From positions 1 through 13,300 of the forward strand of contig JAFTMQ010000160.1 in the NCBI GenBank assembly GCA_017452305.1: a DNA stretch of 13,300 nt, read 5' to 3'. The notes below the pieces were generated by a model. That model was not told where the DNA came from. It saw nothing but the letters and a program-made list of their open reading frames with translations, and searched no databases. The stretch comes from Clostridia bacterium (GTDB lineage: Bacteria > Bacillota > Clostridia > Christensenellales > Borkfalkiaceae). Shown in pieces: positions 1 to 7,011 of this stretch (its first letter is position 1; the number at the start of each line of letters is the position of its first letter). A program made the translations under genes and the position numbers.

Positions 1-10
1 CGGCAAAATG

Positions 11-19
11 TGCTATAAT
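11..19 (+). promoter_or_regulatory. Extended -10 promoter element for the ecfA operon
   Basis: The sequence TGCTATAAT is a perfect sigma-A -10 hexamer (14-19) with the upstream TG of an extended -10. The matching -35 would lie just before the window. Transcription would begin near base 26, giving a leader of only about 22 bases before the ecfA start codon, too short for a riboswitch downstream of this site. An extended -10 may partly compensate for a weak -35, which cannot be seen. Confidence 0.65.
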
Positions 20-47
20 AGAGGGGAATAAATTTTGACGGGACGAT

Positions 48-1913
48 ATGCAGGCGATCAAGTTTGAAAAGGTATATTTCCGCTACGGCGGCGAGGACGA
101 CGCGTTCGCATTGAACGGCGTTGATTTTGCCGTAGAGGAAGGAGAATTCGTAGCGGTGCTTGGGCATAACGGGAGCGGTAAATCCACCCTTGCCCGCCTT
201 TGTAACGCGCTCTTGACGCCCAAGGAAGGGAAAATTTCCGTATTCGGTATCGACACACAAGAACATAAGAAGGTGTTTGAGGTTCGCCGTCAAGTGGGGA
301 TTGTTTTCCAAAACCCCGACAACCAAACGGTGGCGTCTATCGTCGAGGACGATATTGCTTTCGGCCCCGAAAACGTGGGTATCAAGCGCGCGGAAATTGG
401 GGAACGTATCGACTTTGCCCTCAAAGCCGTGGGTATGGAAGAATTCCGTCATGCCACCCCCACCCGTCTTTCGGGCGGTCAAAAACAGCGTATTGCGCTT
501 GCGGGTGTGTTGGCGTTAAAGCCAAAGGTTATGATTTTGGACGAATCGACGGCAATGCTCGATCCGCGCGGCAGGAAAGAGGTGTTGGACGTTGTTTTGC
601 GCCTCAATAAAGAGGAAAAAATCACCGTTTTGCTCATCACCCACTTCCCCGAAGAAGCAATGCTTGCCGACCGTGCCATCGTGATGCACAAAGGGAAAAT
701 TGTGTTAGAAGGTAAGCCTGCCGACGTCTTGGCGGAAGAGGAAAAGTTGAAGGAATATTCCCTCGTGTTGCCTAGGCCCTTGCGCGTATGCAGAGCGTTG
801 ACCAAAAACGGCTTATCCACGTCGGATACCATGTCCGAAAATGCGTTGGCGCAAGATATTTTAAACGGCTTAAATCAAAGCGAAAACGTGCGTGTTCCCA
901 TGCAAAGCAAGGGAGCAGGTACGCGTTTAATTGATGAAAACGAGGAAATTGGCGGTGTTCGTTGCGAAAATCTTTCCTACGTATATAACGCAAAATCCGC
1001 ATTTGCTACGCACGCGTTAAACGGCGTGAGCTTGCAAATCCACAGCGGTGAGTTTTTTGGCGTAATCGGGCATACGGGCAGTGGTAAATCCACCTTTGTG
1101 CAGCACTTAAACGCACTGTTAAAAACGCCGACGGCGGAGCGCGGCTATCGCGCGAAAAAGCCGAAAAAAGGCAAGCCTGTACCGCCTAAAACCGTGCTTA
1201 ACGTCAACGGCTTTGACTTGACGGATAAAAAGACGGATTTCCGCGCTCTGCGCGGCAAGGTGGGGATGGTTTTTCAATACCCCGAGTATCAGCTGTTTGA
1301 CGAAACGGTGTACGGCGACGTAGCGTACGGCCTCAAAAATTTCAATAAAAACTTGTCGAAAGCAGAAATTGACCAAGCCGTGCGCGAAGCGATTGCAACG
1401 GTGGGGCTTTCCTACGATGAAGTGGCGCAGCGTTCCCCGTTCGAGCTGTCGGGCGGTCAAAAACGTCGGGTTGCGTTGGCGGGCGTTATTGTAACCAAGC
1501 CCGAAATTCTCGTCTTGGACGAACCTGCGGCGGGGCTCGACCCCTTAGGCAAGGAAGAAATTATGTCCCTTTTGCACAAAATCCACGGCGATTGGTGCAA
1601 GACGGTGATTATCGTTTCGCACGATATGGAAGAAATTGCGGAAAACTGCACCCGCGCCGCCATTTTTGCGGACGGGAAGGTGGTGTCCGTTGATACGCCC
1701 AAGGGCTTGTTTGAAAAAGTGGATGAAATGCAGGGGCTCGGCTTGGACGTGCCTTTTACGGCGCGCGTTTGTAAGACGCTCAAAGCGGCGGGCGTGGAAA
1801 TTGATTGCGATTATACTGTGGACGATTTCGTGCAAAAAACGCTTGCATATATCAAAAACAAGGGGGCAGGTGCGCGTTTAACCTCTGCGAAGGAGGTGGC
1901 GGACAATGAGTGA
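48..1913 (+). CDS. ecfA: Fused energy-coupling factor ATPase EcfA1-EcfA2
   Basis: This 621-residue protein contains both ATPases of an energy-coupling factor (ECF) transporter in one chain. They hydrolyse ATP at the inner membrane face and drive EcfT with exchangeable S components for vitamin or metal uptake. First half: Walker A GHNGSGKST (39-47), Q-loop Gln88, signature LSGGQ (141-145), Walker B ending DE at 165-166, switch His199. Second half: Walker A 341-349, Gln410, LSGGQ 467-471, Glu492, His525. DESTAMLDP in the first half is EcfA1-like and DEPAAGLDP in the second is EcfA2-like, so both sites look catalytic. Each half ends in a similar tail (RVCRALTKNG near 247, RVCKTLKAAG near 573). 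The second half carries a lysine-rich insertion of about 20 residues (362-383) between Walker A and the Q-loop. In most Bacillota these are two genes. The start has only a weak SD (GGGA, 40-43). The end overlaps ecfT by 8 bases. Confidence 0.93.
   Translation: MQAIKFEKVYFRYGGEDDAFALNGVDFAVEEGEFVAVLGHNGSGKSTLARLCNALLTPKEGKISVFGIDTQEHKKVFEVRRQVGIVFQNPDNQTVASIVEDDIAFGPENVGIKRAEIGERIDFALKAVGMEEFRHATPTRLSGGQKQRIALAGVLALKPKVMILDESTAMLDPRGRKEVLDVVLRLNKEEKITVLLITHFPEEAMLADRAIVMHKGKIVLEGKPADVLAEEEKLKEYSLVLPRPLRVCRALTKNGLSTSDTMSENALAQDILNGLNQSENVRVPMQSKGAGTRLIDENEEIGGVRCENLSYVYNAKSAFATHALNGVSLQIHSGEFFGVIGHTGSGKSTFVQHLNALLKTPTAERGYRAKKPKKGKPVPPKTVLNVNGFDLTDKKTDFRALRGKVGMVFQYPEYQLFDETVYGDVAYGLKNFNKNLSKAEIDQAVREAIATVGLSYDEVAQRSPFELSGGQKRRVALAGVIVTKPEILVLDEPAAGLDPLGKEEIMSLLHKIHGDWCKTVIIVSHDMEEIAENCTRAAIFADGKVVSVDTPKGLFEKVDEMQGLGLDVPFTARVCKTLKAAGVEIDCDYTVDDFVQKTLAYIKNKGAGARLTSAKEVADNE
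911..930 (+). repeat. Short dispersed motif, copy 1 (inside ecfA linker)
   Basis: GGGAGCAGGTACGCGTTTAA encodes KGAGTRL at the end of the first ATPase half. It matches 18 of 20 bases with the copy at 1862-1881 and shares the core GCAGGTACG with copies at 6046 and 11193. The two coding copies may be conserved simply because the halves are paralogous; the copies outside genes argue for a DNA-level motif. Confidence 0.35.
1862..1881 (+). repeat. Short dispersed motif, copy 2 (ecfA C-terminal end)
   Basis: GGGGGCAGGTGCGCGTTTAA encodes KGAGARL close to the C-terminus of the fused ATPase, differing from copy 1 at two bases. It lies 25 bases before the ecfT start codon. Confidence 0.35.
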
Positions 1914-2718
1914 CGTAGCATTCGGTCAATACTATCCCGCGAAATCCTTTACCCATAAATTAGACCCTCGAACCAAGATTTTATTCTTGATTTTATATAT
2001 CGTTACGATATTTTTAGCGCAGAATTTTTATGCGCTCGGCGCGTGTGCGTTCGTGTTTATTCTCGTGGCGTGCTTTTCGGGCGTACCCTTTACAAAACTG
2101 TTAAAATCGGTGAAGGGCGTGCTGTTTTTGCTCGTCTTTATGGCGATACTCAACCTATTTTTATACGAGGGGAAAACAATTTGGTGGGAATGGAAATTTA
2201 TCAAAATCACCAAAGAGGCAACCTTTTATACAATCTTCCTTGCCGTGCGGCTTGTGTTGCTTGTGCTCGGTTCGTCCTTGCTTACCTTAACAACCACCCC
2301 CGTATCCTTAGCGGATGGCATTGAAAGCTTGCTGTTCCCTTTGAAGCTGGTGCGTTTCCCCGTCCATGAATTGGCGCTTATTATGTCGATTGCGTTGCGG
2401 TTTATCCCCATTTTAACGGACGAGACGGGGCGGATTATGAACGCGCAAAAAGCGCGCGGCGCGGACCTTGAAAAGGGGGGCGCATTTAGCCGTATCAAGG
2501 CGATTGTGCCTATCTTAATTCCCTTGCTTATTAGTGCGTTTCGGCGTGCAGACGAGCTTGGCGACGCGATGGACGCACGTTGCTATTCGGGCAGTAAAGT
2601 CCGTACAAAATACAAAAAACTTACCTTTGGTTGGCGGGATATTCTCGCTTGGCTTTTGGGGGCGGCGCTGCTCGCGGGGATTATTTTGCTCCGCATTTAT
2701 ACGCCCGCGGTAATATAA
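1906..2718 (+). CDS. ecfT: Energy-coupling factor transmembrane protein EcfT
   Basis: EcfT is the membrane scaffold of ECF importers: it binds the two ATPases through coupling helices and docks the substrate-specific S component. The 270 residues show hydrophobic segments at about 24-40, 43-58, 70-87, 108-126, 154-170, 199-212 and 246-263. The hallmark coupling motifs are ARG at 183-185 (QKARGAD) and a second copy reading ARC at 224-226 (AMDARCYSG). The N-terminal HKLDPRTKI stretch is also typical of EcfT. The start is set by AGGAGG at 1891-1896, nine bases upstream and inside the end of ecfA, and the 8-base overlap suggests translational coupling. No S component is nearby, which fits a shared (group II) ECF module. 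Confidence 0.95.
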   Translation: MSDVAFGQYYPAKSFTHKLDPRTKILFLILYIVTIFLAQNFYALGACAFVFILVACFSGVPFTKLLKSVKGVLFLLVFMAILNLFLYEGKTIWWEWKFIKITKEATFYTIFLAVRLVLLVLGSSLLTLTTTPVSLADGIESLLFPLKLVRFPVHELALIMSIALRFIPILTDETGRIMNAQKARGADLEKGGAFSRIKAIVPILIPLLISAFRRADELGDAMDARCYSGSKVRTKYKKLTFGWRDILAWLLGAALLAGIILLRIYTPAVI

Positions 2719-2741
2719 AAACCTAAACGGAGGGCGCGCCT

Positions 2742-3509
2742 ATGCGTTACGCGCTAAAAATTGCATACGACGGCACGGCTTACGCAGGGTGGCAGCGGCA
2801 AAAAAATGCTCTTTCTATCCAAGAAGAATTGGAAAAGGCAATCCAAACGGCGCTTGCTATCGACTTGCGTGTGACGGCGAGCGGCAGAACGGACGCGGGT
2901 GTGCATGCGGCGGGGCAGGTGTGCCATTTCGATAGCGAAAGTATCACCGTTCCCCCCGAAAAATTGCCCGATTGCCTCAACCGATTTCTGCCTACGGATA
3001 TCCGCGTTTTAGATGGTTGGGCTGCCGATGAGGGCTTTGATAGCAATCGCAGTGCAAAGCGAAAAACCTATTGCTACACCTTCTACGTATCCCCTCGCGA
3101 AATGCCTCTTTTGGAGCGGTATGCCGTTCGGTTAGAGGACGCCCCCTCGCAGGAAATATTGCAAAAAAAAGCAAGTCTTTTTGAGGGCGAACACGATTTC
3201 AAGGCGTTTTGCGCGTCGGGCTCGTCGGTGAAGACGACGGTGCGGACGGTGTACGAGGTGCGCGTGGAAGAGTGCGAAGCGTTCGGTTGCCGTATGATAA
3301 AAATTTTCGTGACGGGCAACGGCTTTTTGTATAATATGGTCCGCACGATGGTGGGTGAGCTTATCGACCTTGCTAAGGAAAAACGGACGGAGCAAAGTCT
3401 TTTCACCGCCTACGAAACGGGGGAGCGCGGCTTGCTTGGGAAAACGATGCCTGCCAAGGGCTTGACCTTAATGCAAGTTGTTTATAAGGAAAATCAATCG
3501 GAGAATTAA
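2742..3509 (+). CDS. truA: tRNA pseudouridine(38-40) synthase TruA
   Basis: TruA converts uridines 38, 39 and 40 of the tRNA anticodon arm to pseudouridine in the cytoplasm. The 255-residue length is normal for the family. The N-terminal YDGTAYAGWQRQ (9-20) is the first family motif. The catalytic aspartate is Asp51 in GRTDAGVHA (48-56). The C-terminal half has the family-typical NGFLYNMVRTMVG stretch that packs the active site. A clear SD, GGAGGG at 2729-2734, precedes the ATG by seven bases. It lies 23 bases after ecfT; ecf-truA neighbourhood is a familiar Bacillota arrangement, where ribosomal protein genes often sit alongside. None are seen here. Confidence 0.96.
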   Translation: MRYALKIAYDGTAYAGWQRQKNALSIQEELEKAIQTALAIDLRVTASGRTDAGVHAAGQVCHFDSESITVPPEKLPDCLNRFLPTDIRVLDGWAADEGFDSNRSAKRKTYCYTFYVSPREMPLLERYAVRLEDAPSQEILQKKASLFEGEHDFKAFCASGSSVKTTVRTVYEVRVEECEAFGCRMIKIFVTGNGFLYNMVRTMVGELIDLAKEKRTEQSLFTAYETGERGLLGKTMPAKGLTLMQVVYKENQSEN

Positions 3510-3511
3510 CG

Positions 3512-4468
3512 ATGGAATTATATCAATTATACAATTTTGTTGCGACGACCTTTCAAATATTTTTTGAATCAATGTCAAAGGTGTATCCAAACTTCAAGGG
3601 CGGCTTTCCAAGCTACGGCGCTTGGCTTTTTACAAGCTTGGGCATAGCGGCAGGCTTATGGTTAGCGCTTTTTCTCTTGCAAAGCTTTGGGTTGTATTTC
3701 ATGGCGAAAAAGCAAAATATGCCGAAAAGATATTTGGCGTTTATCCCGTTTGCGAATACTTGGTATATGAGCAAATTGGCGGGCAAGTGTACCTTCTTCG
3801 GCAGAAGGATGAAAAACGCGGGCATTTACGCGTTGATTGCACAAATTTTGTGCGTGCTTGCATGTAGTCTTACCGTCGCTGTGGAAATTTATTTGAACGT
3901 GAACTGCTTGGAATATATCAAAGTGGAAACGACGACGGATGCCCTGGGTATCATGGACACAAAATATCATTGGATTGGCCCCAAAGGCTTTTCGTCCGTG
4001 TTGTTTATCTTGCATCGCGATTATTTCCCCTATATCACGCCGATATTTACGTTCGCCTACAACGTGTTTATGTTTATCGTGGCAAGTGCCTTGATAAGAA
4101 AGTATACGCCTAAATATCACTTCTTCATTTCCTTGCTTGCTTTTATCGAACCGCTTTCGCGCTACATCATCATCTTCGTATTGAAGAAAAAACAACCCGT
4201 CGATTACGACGATTGGATGCGCAGGCGCCGTGCCGATTTTATCTATCGTCAACAGCAAGCCAACCCCTATAACAACCCTTACGGCAATCCGCAAAACGGA
4301 CAGAGCGCGCAGGGCGCTCCGCAAAGCGGACAAAGAGAACAAAGCGCACCTTCCGACCCCTTTGAAGAATTTTCGTCTAATTCCGCTAACGCAGGCGGAC
4401 AAGATACGAATTCGGGTGCAAATACCCAAGCGGGGGATTCGGGCGGCTCGGATGAGTTTTTCAACTAA
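3512..4468 (+). CDS. Multi-pass membrane protein of unknown function with polar repeat tail
   Basis: I do not recognise this 318-residue protein as a named family. It has strong hydrophobic segments at about 36-65, 104-130, 175-196 and 202-225, with a conserved-looking loop (residues 71-91, RYLAFIPFANTWYMSKLAG within it) after the first. A basic patch, DDWMRRRRADF (233-243), follows the last segment and probably marks the cytoplasmic side. From about residue 250 the chain turns into a disordered tail rich in Asn, Gln, Gly and Ser, with a ten-residue tandem repeat (261-280). There is no obvious signal peptide or enzyme motif. It starts two bases after the truA stop with GGAG at 3500-3503, so it is the last gene of the ecf-truA operon, and a terminator follows. 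A link to ECF transport is possible but not shown. Confidence 0.85.
   Translation: MELYQLYNFVATTFQIFFESMSKVYPNFKGGFPSYGAWLFTSLGIAAGLWLALFLLQSFGLYFMAKKQNMPKRYLAFIPFANTWYMSKLAGKCTFFGRRMKNAGIYALIAQILCVLACSLTVAVEIYLNVNCLEYIKVETTTDALGIMDTKYHWIGPKGFSSVLFILHRDYFPYITPIFTFAYNVFMFIVASALIRKYTPKYHFFISLLAFIEPLSRYIIIFVLKKKQPVDYDDWMRRRRADFIYRQQQANPYNNPYGNPQNGQSAQGAPQSGQREQSAPSDPFEEFSSNSANAGGQDTNSGANTQAGDSGGSDEFFN
4292..4351 (+). repeat. Two-copy 30-bp tandem repeat coding the polar tail
   Basis: Two adjacent 30-base units encode QNGQSAQGAP and QSGQREQSAP, identical at seven of ten residues. They form part of the low-complexity C-terminal tail of the membrane protein and probably arose by local duplication. 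Confidence 0.6.
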
Positions 4469-4496
4469 ACAAAACTTAATCAACAGCATACAAAAT

Positions 4497-4538
4497 AGGA
4501 CGGAGGATAAGAAGAGATTATATTCTCCGTTCTTTTTT
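4497..4538 (+). terminator. Rho-independent terminator of the ecf-truA operon
   Basis: ACGGAGGATA (4500-4509) pairs with TATTCTCCGT (4521-4530), with one G-U pair in RNA, around an 11-base loop. The stem can be extended by three pairs (4497-4499 with 4531-4533, one being G-U). A T-rich run follows directly (TCTTTTTT, 4531-4538). It sits 28 bases after the membrane protein stop and before the mnmE promoter, so it separates two units. Confidence 0.85.
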
Positions 4539-4571
4539 ATATATTTTTTATATAATGTAGCCCTCAAACGG

Positions 4572-4600
4572 TTTACACGCGCAAAATACTGTGGTATAAT
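4572..4600 (+). promoter_or_regulatory. Sigma-A promoter for mnmE
   Basis: TTTACA (4572-4577) and TATAAT (4595-4600) are separated by exactly 17 bases, and TG at 4592-4593 gives an extended -10. Start of transcription would be near 4607, leaving a leader of about 88 bases. A second TATAAT at 4624-4629 lacks a convincing -35. Apart from these elements I see no further gene or riboswitch in 4539-4694. Confidence 0.8.
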
Positions 4601-4694
4601 AATTTAGAAATATAAATTCCAGTTATAATACGAAAGCTTATGCGTGGCGACGGCAAACGGCGCGCGCTGCGGATAGCAAAAACGGAGAAAAAGT

Positions 4695-6038
4695 ATGTTG
4701 GAAAACAATATTGCGGCCATCGCAACTCCTGCGGGAAAGGGGGGCGTTGCCATCATTCGTATCAGCGGGAAAAGCCCGTTAAAAATTGCGGAGCAAATGT
4801 TCAAGCCCGTCGGAAAAACGGCGGTTTCGGCGTTCGAGCCCTACCGCATGTACCCCGGTCAAATCGACGGGGGTAATTTTACCGATTACGGACTTTGCGT
4901 GTATTTCAAAGCGCCCGCAAGCTATACGGGCGAGGATATTGTCGAATTTCAATGCCACGGCGGCGAAAATATCGCGCGCGGCATACTCCGTCAAGCCTTT
5001 CGTTTGGGCGCAAAGCCCGCGGGTAAAGGGGAATTTACCAAGCGCGCCTTTTTAAACGGCAAGCTTTCCTTGGCTTCCGCCGAGGGGGTTGCGGATATGA
5101 TCAACGGCGAATCGGACGCCGAGGTCAAGGCAGGTTTCCTTTTGTATAGTGAGAAATTGACGAACAAGGTGCGCGATTTGCAAGCCGAGCTCAAAACCCT
5201 CTTGGCAGGCATTGACGTTTCCGTCGATTATCCCGAAGAGGATATTGAGGAACAGCATATTGCCGAGCTTGTCGTTGCGCTTAAAGATATTTTGAACAAA
5301 ACGGAAAGCATTTCCTCGGGCTACGCGGTGGGCAAGAAGATTAAAAACGGCGTTACCGTCGCCATTTGCGGAAAGCCCAACACGGGCAAAAGCTCTCTAT
5401 TGAACAAACTGCTCGGCTATGATAAGGCTATTGTTTCTAACGTAGCAGGCACAACGCGCGACGCGGTGGAAGGGGTTTTGGAAATCGACGGGCGGAAATT
5501 CAACCTCTACGACACGGCGGGGGTGCGCGAAAGTGGGGATATGATTGAAAATATCGGTATCGAACGCGCGGAAGCGATTATTCGCTCTGCGGACGTGGCG
5601 GTGTTTGTCGCCGATTACAGCGAGGGCTTGGACGACGAGGACGGCAAGGTGCTTGCTATGCTCAAAGACAAGCCGTTGATTAAGGTATTTAATAAAATTG
5701 ATTTGACCAAGGACGAAACGCCTACGGACGCGGACGTAATGACTTCTGCCGTCACGGGCGCGGGCATTCAAAAGCTCAAACGCTTGCTTTACGAAAAGAG
5801 CTTTGGCGAGCGTGGCGAGGACGCGGCATTCTTGATAGAAGAAAGACATTTCGACGCGCTGCAACGCGCGCAAGAAAGCTTACAAAAGGCGATTGCGGCG
5901 TGCAATATGGGACAGCCGTTGGACTTGATCGGCATTGACGTCAAGGAAGCGTGGGACGCGCTCGGCGAAATCACGGGCGAAACGGCAACCGAGGCAATCA
6001 TCGAGGAAATTTTCGCAAAATTCTGCGTAGGAAAATAA
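4695..6038 (+). CDS. mnmE: tRNA modification GTPase MnmE (TrmE)
   Basis: MnmE works with MnmG to add the (carboxymethyl)aminomethyl group to the wobble uridine U34 of certain tRNAs, using a folate-derived carbon and GTP hydrolysis. The 447 residues show the N-terminal folate-binding and dimer domain (IAAIATPAGKGGVAIIRISG, 6-25), a helical region, and an inserted G domain: G1 GKPNTGKS (226-233), G2 AGTTRD (251-256), G3 DTAG (273-276) and G4 NKID (333-336). The chain ends in FCVGK, matching the family C-terminal C-x-GK motif with its functionally important cysteine (Cys444). Length is normal. The start is fixed by GGAG at 4684-4687, seven bases upstream. The partner mnmG is not in the window. 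It is the first gene of its unit. Confidence 0.97.
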   Translation: MLENNIAAIATPAGKGGVAIIRISGKSPLKIAEQMFKPVGKTAVSAFEPYRMYPGQIDGGNFTDYGLCVYFKAPASYTGEDIVEFQCHGGENIARGILRQAFRLGAKPAGKGEFTKRAFLNGKLSLASAEGVADMINGESDAEVKAGFLLYSEKLTNKVRDLQAELKTLLAGIDVSVDYPEEDIEEQHIAELVVALKDILNKTESISSGYAVGKKIKNGVTVAICGKPNTGKSSLLNKLLGYDKAIVSNVAGTTRDAVEGVLEIDGRKFNLYDTAGVRESGDMIENIGIERAEAIIRSADVAVFVADYSEGLDDEDGKVLAMLKDKPLIKVFNKIDLTKDETPTDADVMTSAVTGAGIQKLKRLLYEKSFGERGEDAAFLIEERHFDALQRAQESLQKAIAACNMGQPLDLIGIDVKEAWDALGEITGETATEAIIEEIFAKFCVGK

Positions 6039-6045
6039 AAAAGGG

Positions 6046-6065
6046 AGGGGCAGGTACGAGTTTAT
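6046..6065 (+). repeat. Short dispersed motif, copy 3 (before the LysR start)
   Basis: AGGGGCAGGTACGAGTTTAT lies between mnmE and the LysR gene and runs into the start codon at 6064. It agrees with the ecfA copies over most positions, and its GGCAGGTACGAG (6049-6060) is identical to that at 11196-11207. Part of it (AGG at 6052-6054) may also serve ribosome binding. Confidence 0.4.
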
Positions 6066-6957
6066 GATCAATTTAGAACTATATAGAGTTTTCTATATGG
6101 TCGCAAAATGCGGCAGTTTAACGCGTGCGGCAGAAGAGCTGTATATTTCACAGCCCGCCGTTTCGCAAACGATAAAACAGCTGGAAAGTCAGTTGGGTGT
6201 TCCTCTCTTTACCCGTACCCATCGCGGTATGCAATTGACGGAGCAGGGCGGCAAGCTCATCTTCGGCGAGGTGGAGCGCGCGTTACAGCTTTTTAGCGAG
6301 GCGGAAAACCGTATCGAGCAAATGAAAGCGTCCGCGTCGGGCACGATCCGTATCGGTGCAAGCGACACTATTTTCGAGTATTTCCTCGCGGATAAAATCG
6401 TGGAATTTCACGAGCGTTTCCCGTCCGTGAAAATTGAACTTATGGCGGATTTCACCCCCGACACTATCGAGAAATTGAAAGCGGACAAATGCGACGTTGC
6501 GTTTGTCAATTTGCCGATTGAGGTCGATCCCGAATTGACGCTGGAAGGGAATTTTATGCGTCTTAACGATATTTTCGTGGTCGGCGAGAAGTATAAAGAG
6601 CTTGCGAGCCAGGAAATACCTTTGTCGCGGCTTAAAAAATATCCGCTCATCACTATGGATAAAAACACGGTGGCGCGCCGCTCCTTCGACGCGTTTTTAA
6701 GCAACGTCGGCGTTAAGCTGCGTCCGTCCATCGAGGTGGGCAGTTGGGATTTGATGAAACGCCTTGTTTGGCGCGGTATGGGTGTGGGCGTAATCCCACG
6801 CGAATATGCCGCCCGCCGTCTGCGCGATGGGGAATTGTTCGAGTTAAAAACCGACCCCGTGCTTCCTGCTCGCTCGGTGGGTATGCTGCTACCGAAGGAT
6901 AGGCCCGTTTCCTACGCGCTCCACAGCTTTTTGGAGTATTTTAGGGAAAAGAAATAA
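6064..6957 (+). CDS. LysR-family transcriptional regulator
   Basis: This 297-residue protein has the standard LysR layout. An N-terminal winged helix-turn-helix lies at about residues 1-62 (SLTRAAEELYISQPAVSQTI is the classic recognition region), followed by a linker helix. A periplasmic-binding-protein-like effector domain starts near 92 (GTIRIGASDTIFEYFL). The effector cannot be named from sequence alone; the general type resembles the CysL/CysB-like group, but I would not assign it. It starts 25 bases after mnmE and runs in the same direction, so it is probably co-transcribed with mnmE. This is unusual, since LysR regulators often sit divergently from their target and self-regulate from the shared gap. 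A purine-rich stretch (GGGAGGGG, 6043-6050) and AGG (6052-6054) are possible ribosome sites. The next gene, lepA, begins 54 bases later; no LysR-box (T-N11-A palindrome) was obvious. Confidence 0.93.
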   Translation: MINLELYRVFYMVAKCGSLTRAAEELYISQPAVSQTIKQLESQLGVPLFTRTHRGMQLTEQGGKLIFGEVERALQLFSEAENRIEQMKASASGTIRIGASDTIFEYFLADKIVEFHERFPSVKIELMADFTPDTIEKLKADKCDVAFVNLPIEVDPELTLEGNFMRLNDIFVVGEKYKELASQEIPLSRLKKYPLITMDKNTVARRSFDAFLSNVGVKLRPSIEVGSWDLMKRLVWRGMGVGVIPREYAARRLRDGELFELKTDPVLPARSVGMLLPKDRPVSYALHSFLEYFREKK

Positions 6958-7011
6958 GGGGAAACTCTGCAACAAACAATAAGTGAATGCAATTTAGAAT
7001 AAGGTAAATAT

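Noticed and set aside
20..47. Vitamin riboswitch controlling the ecf operon
   Set aside because: The leader after the visible promoter is only about 22 bases, too short for an aptamer. An upstream promoter outside the window cannot be excluded.
3662..4567. A 301-codon open frame on the minus strand opposite the membrane protein
   Set aside because: It is antisense to a better supported gene, has Cys/Arg/Lys-rich unnatural composition and no family motif. Its start region runs across the terminator.
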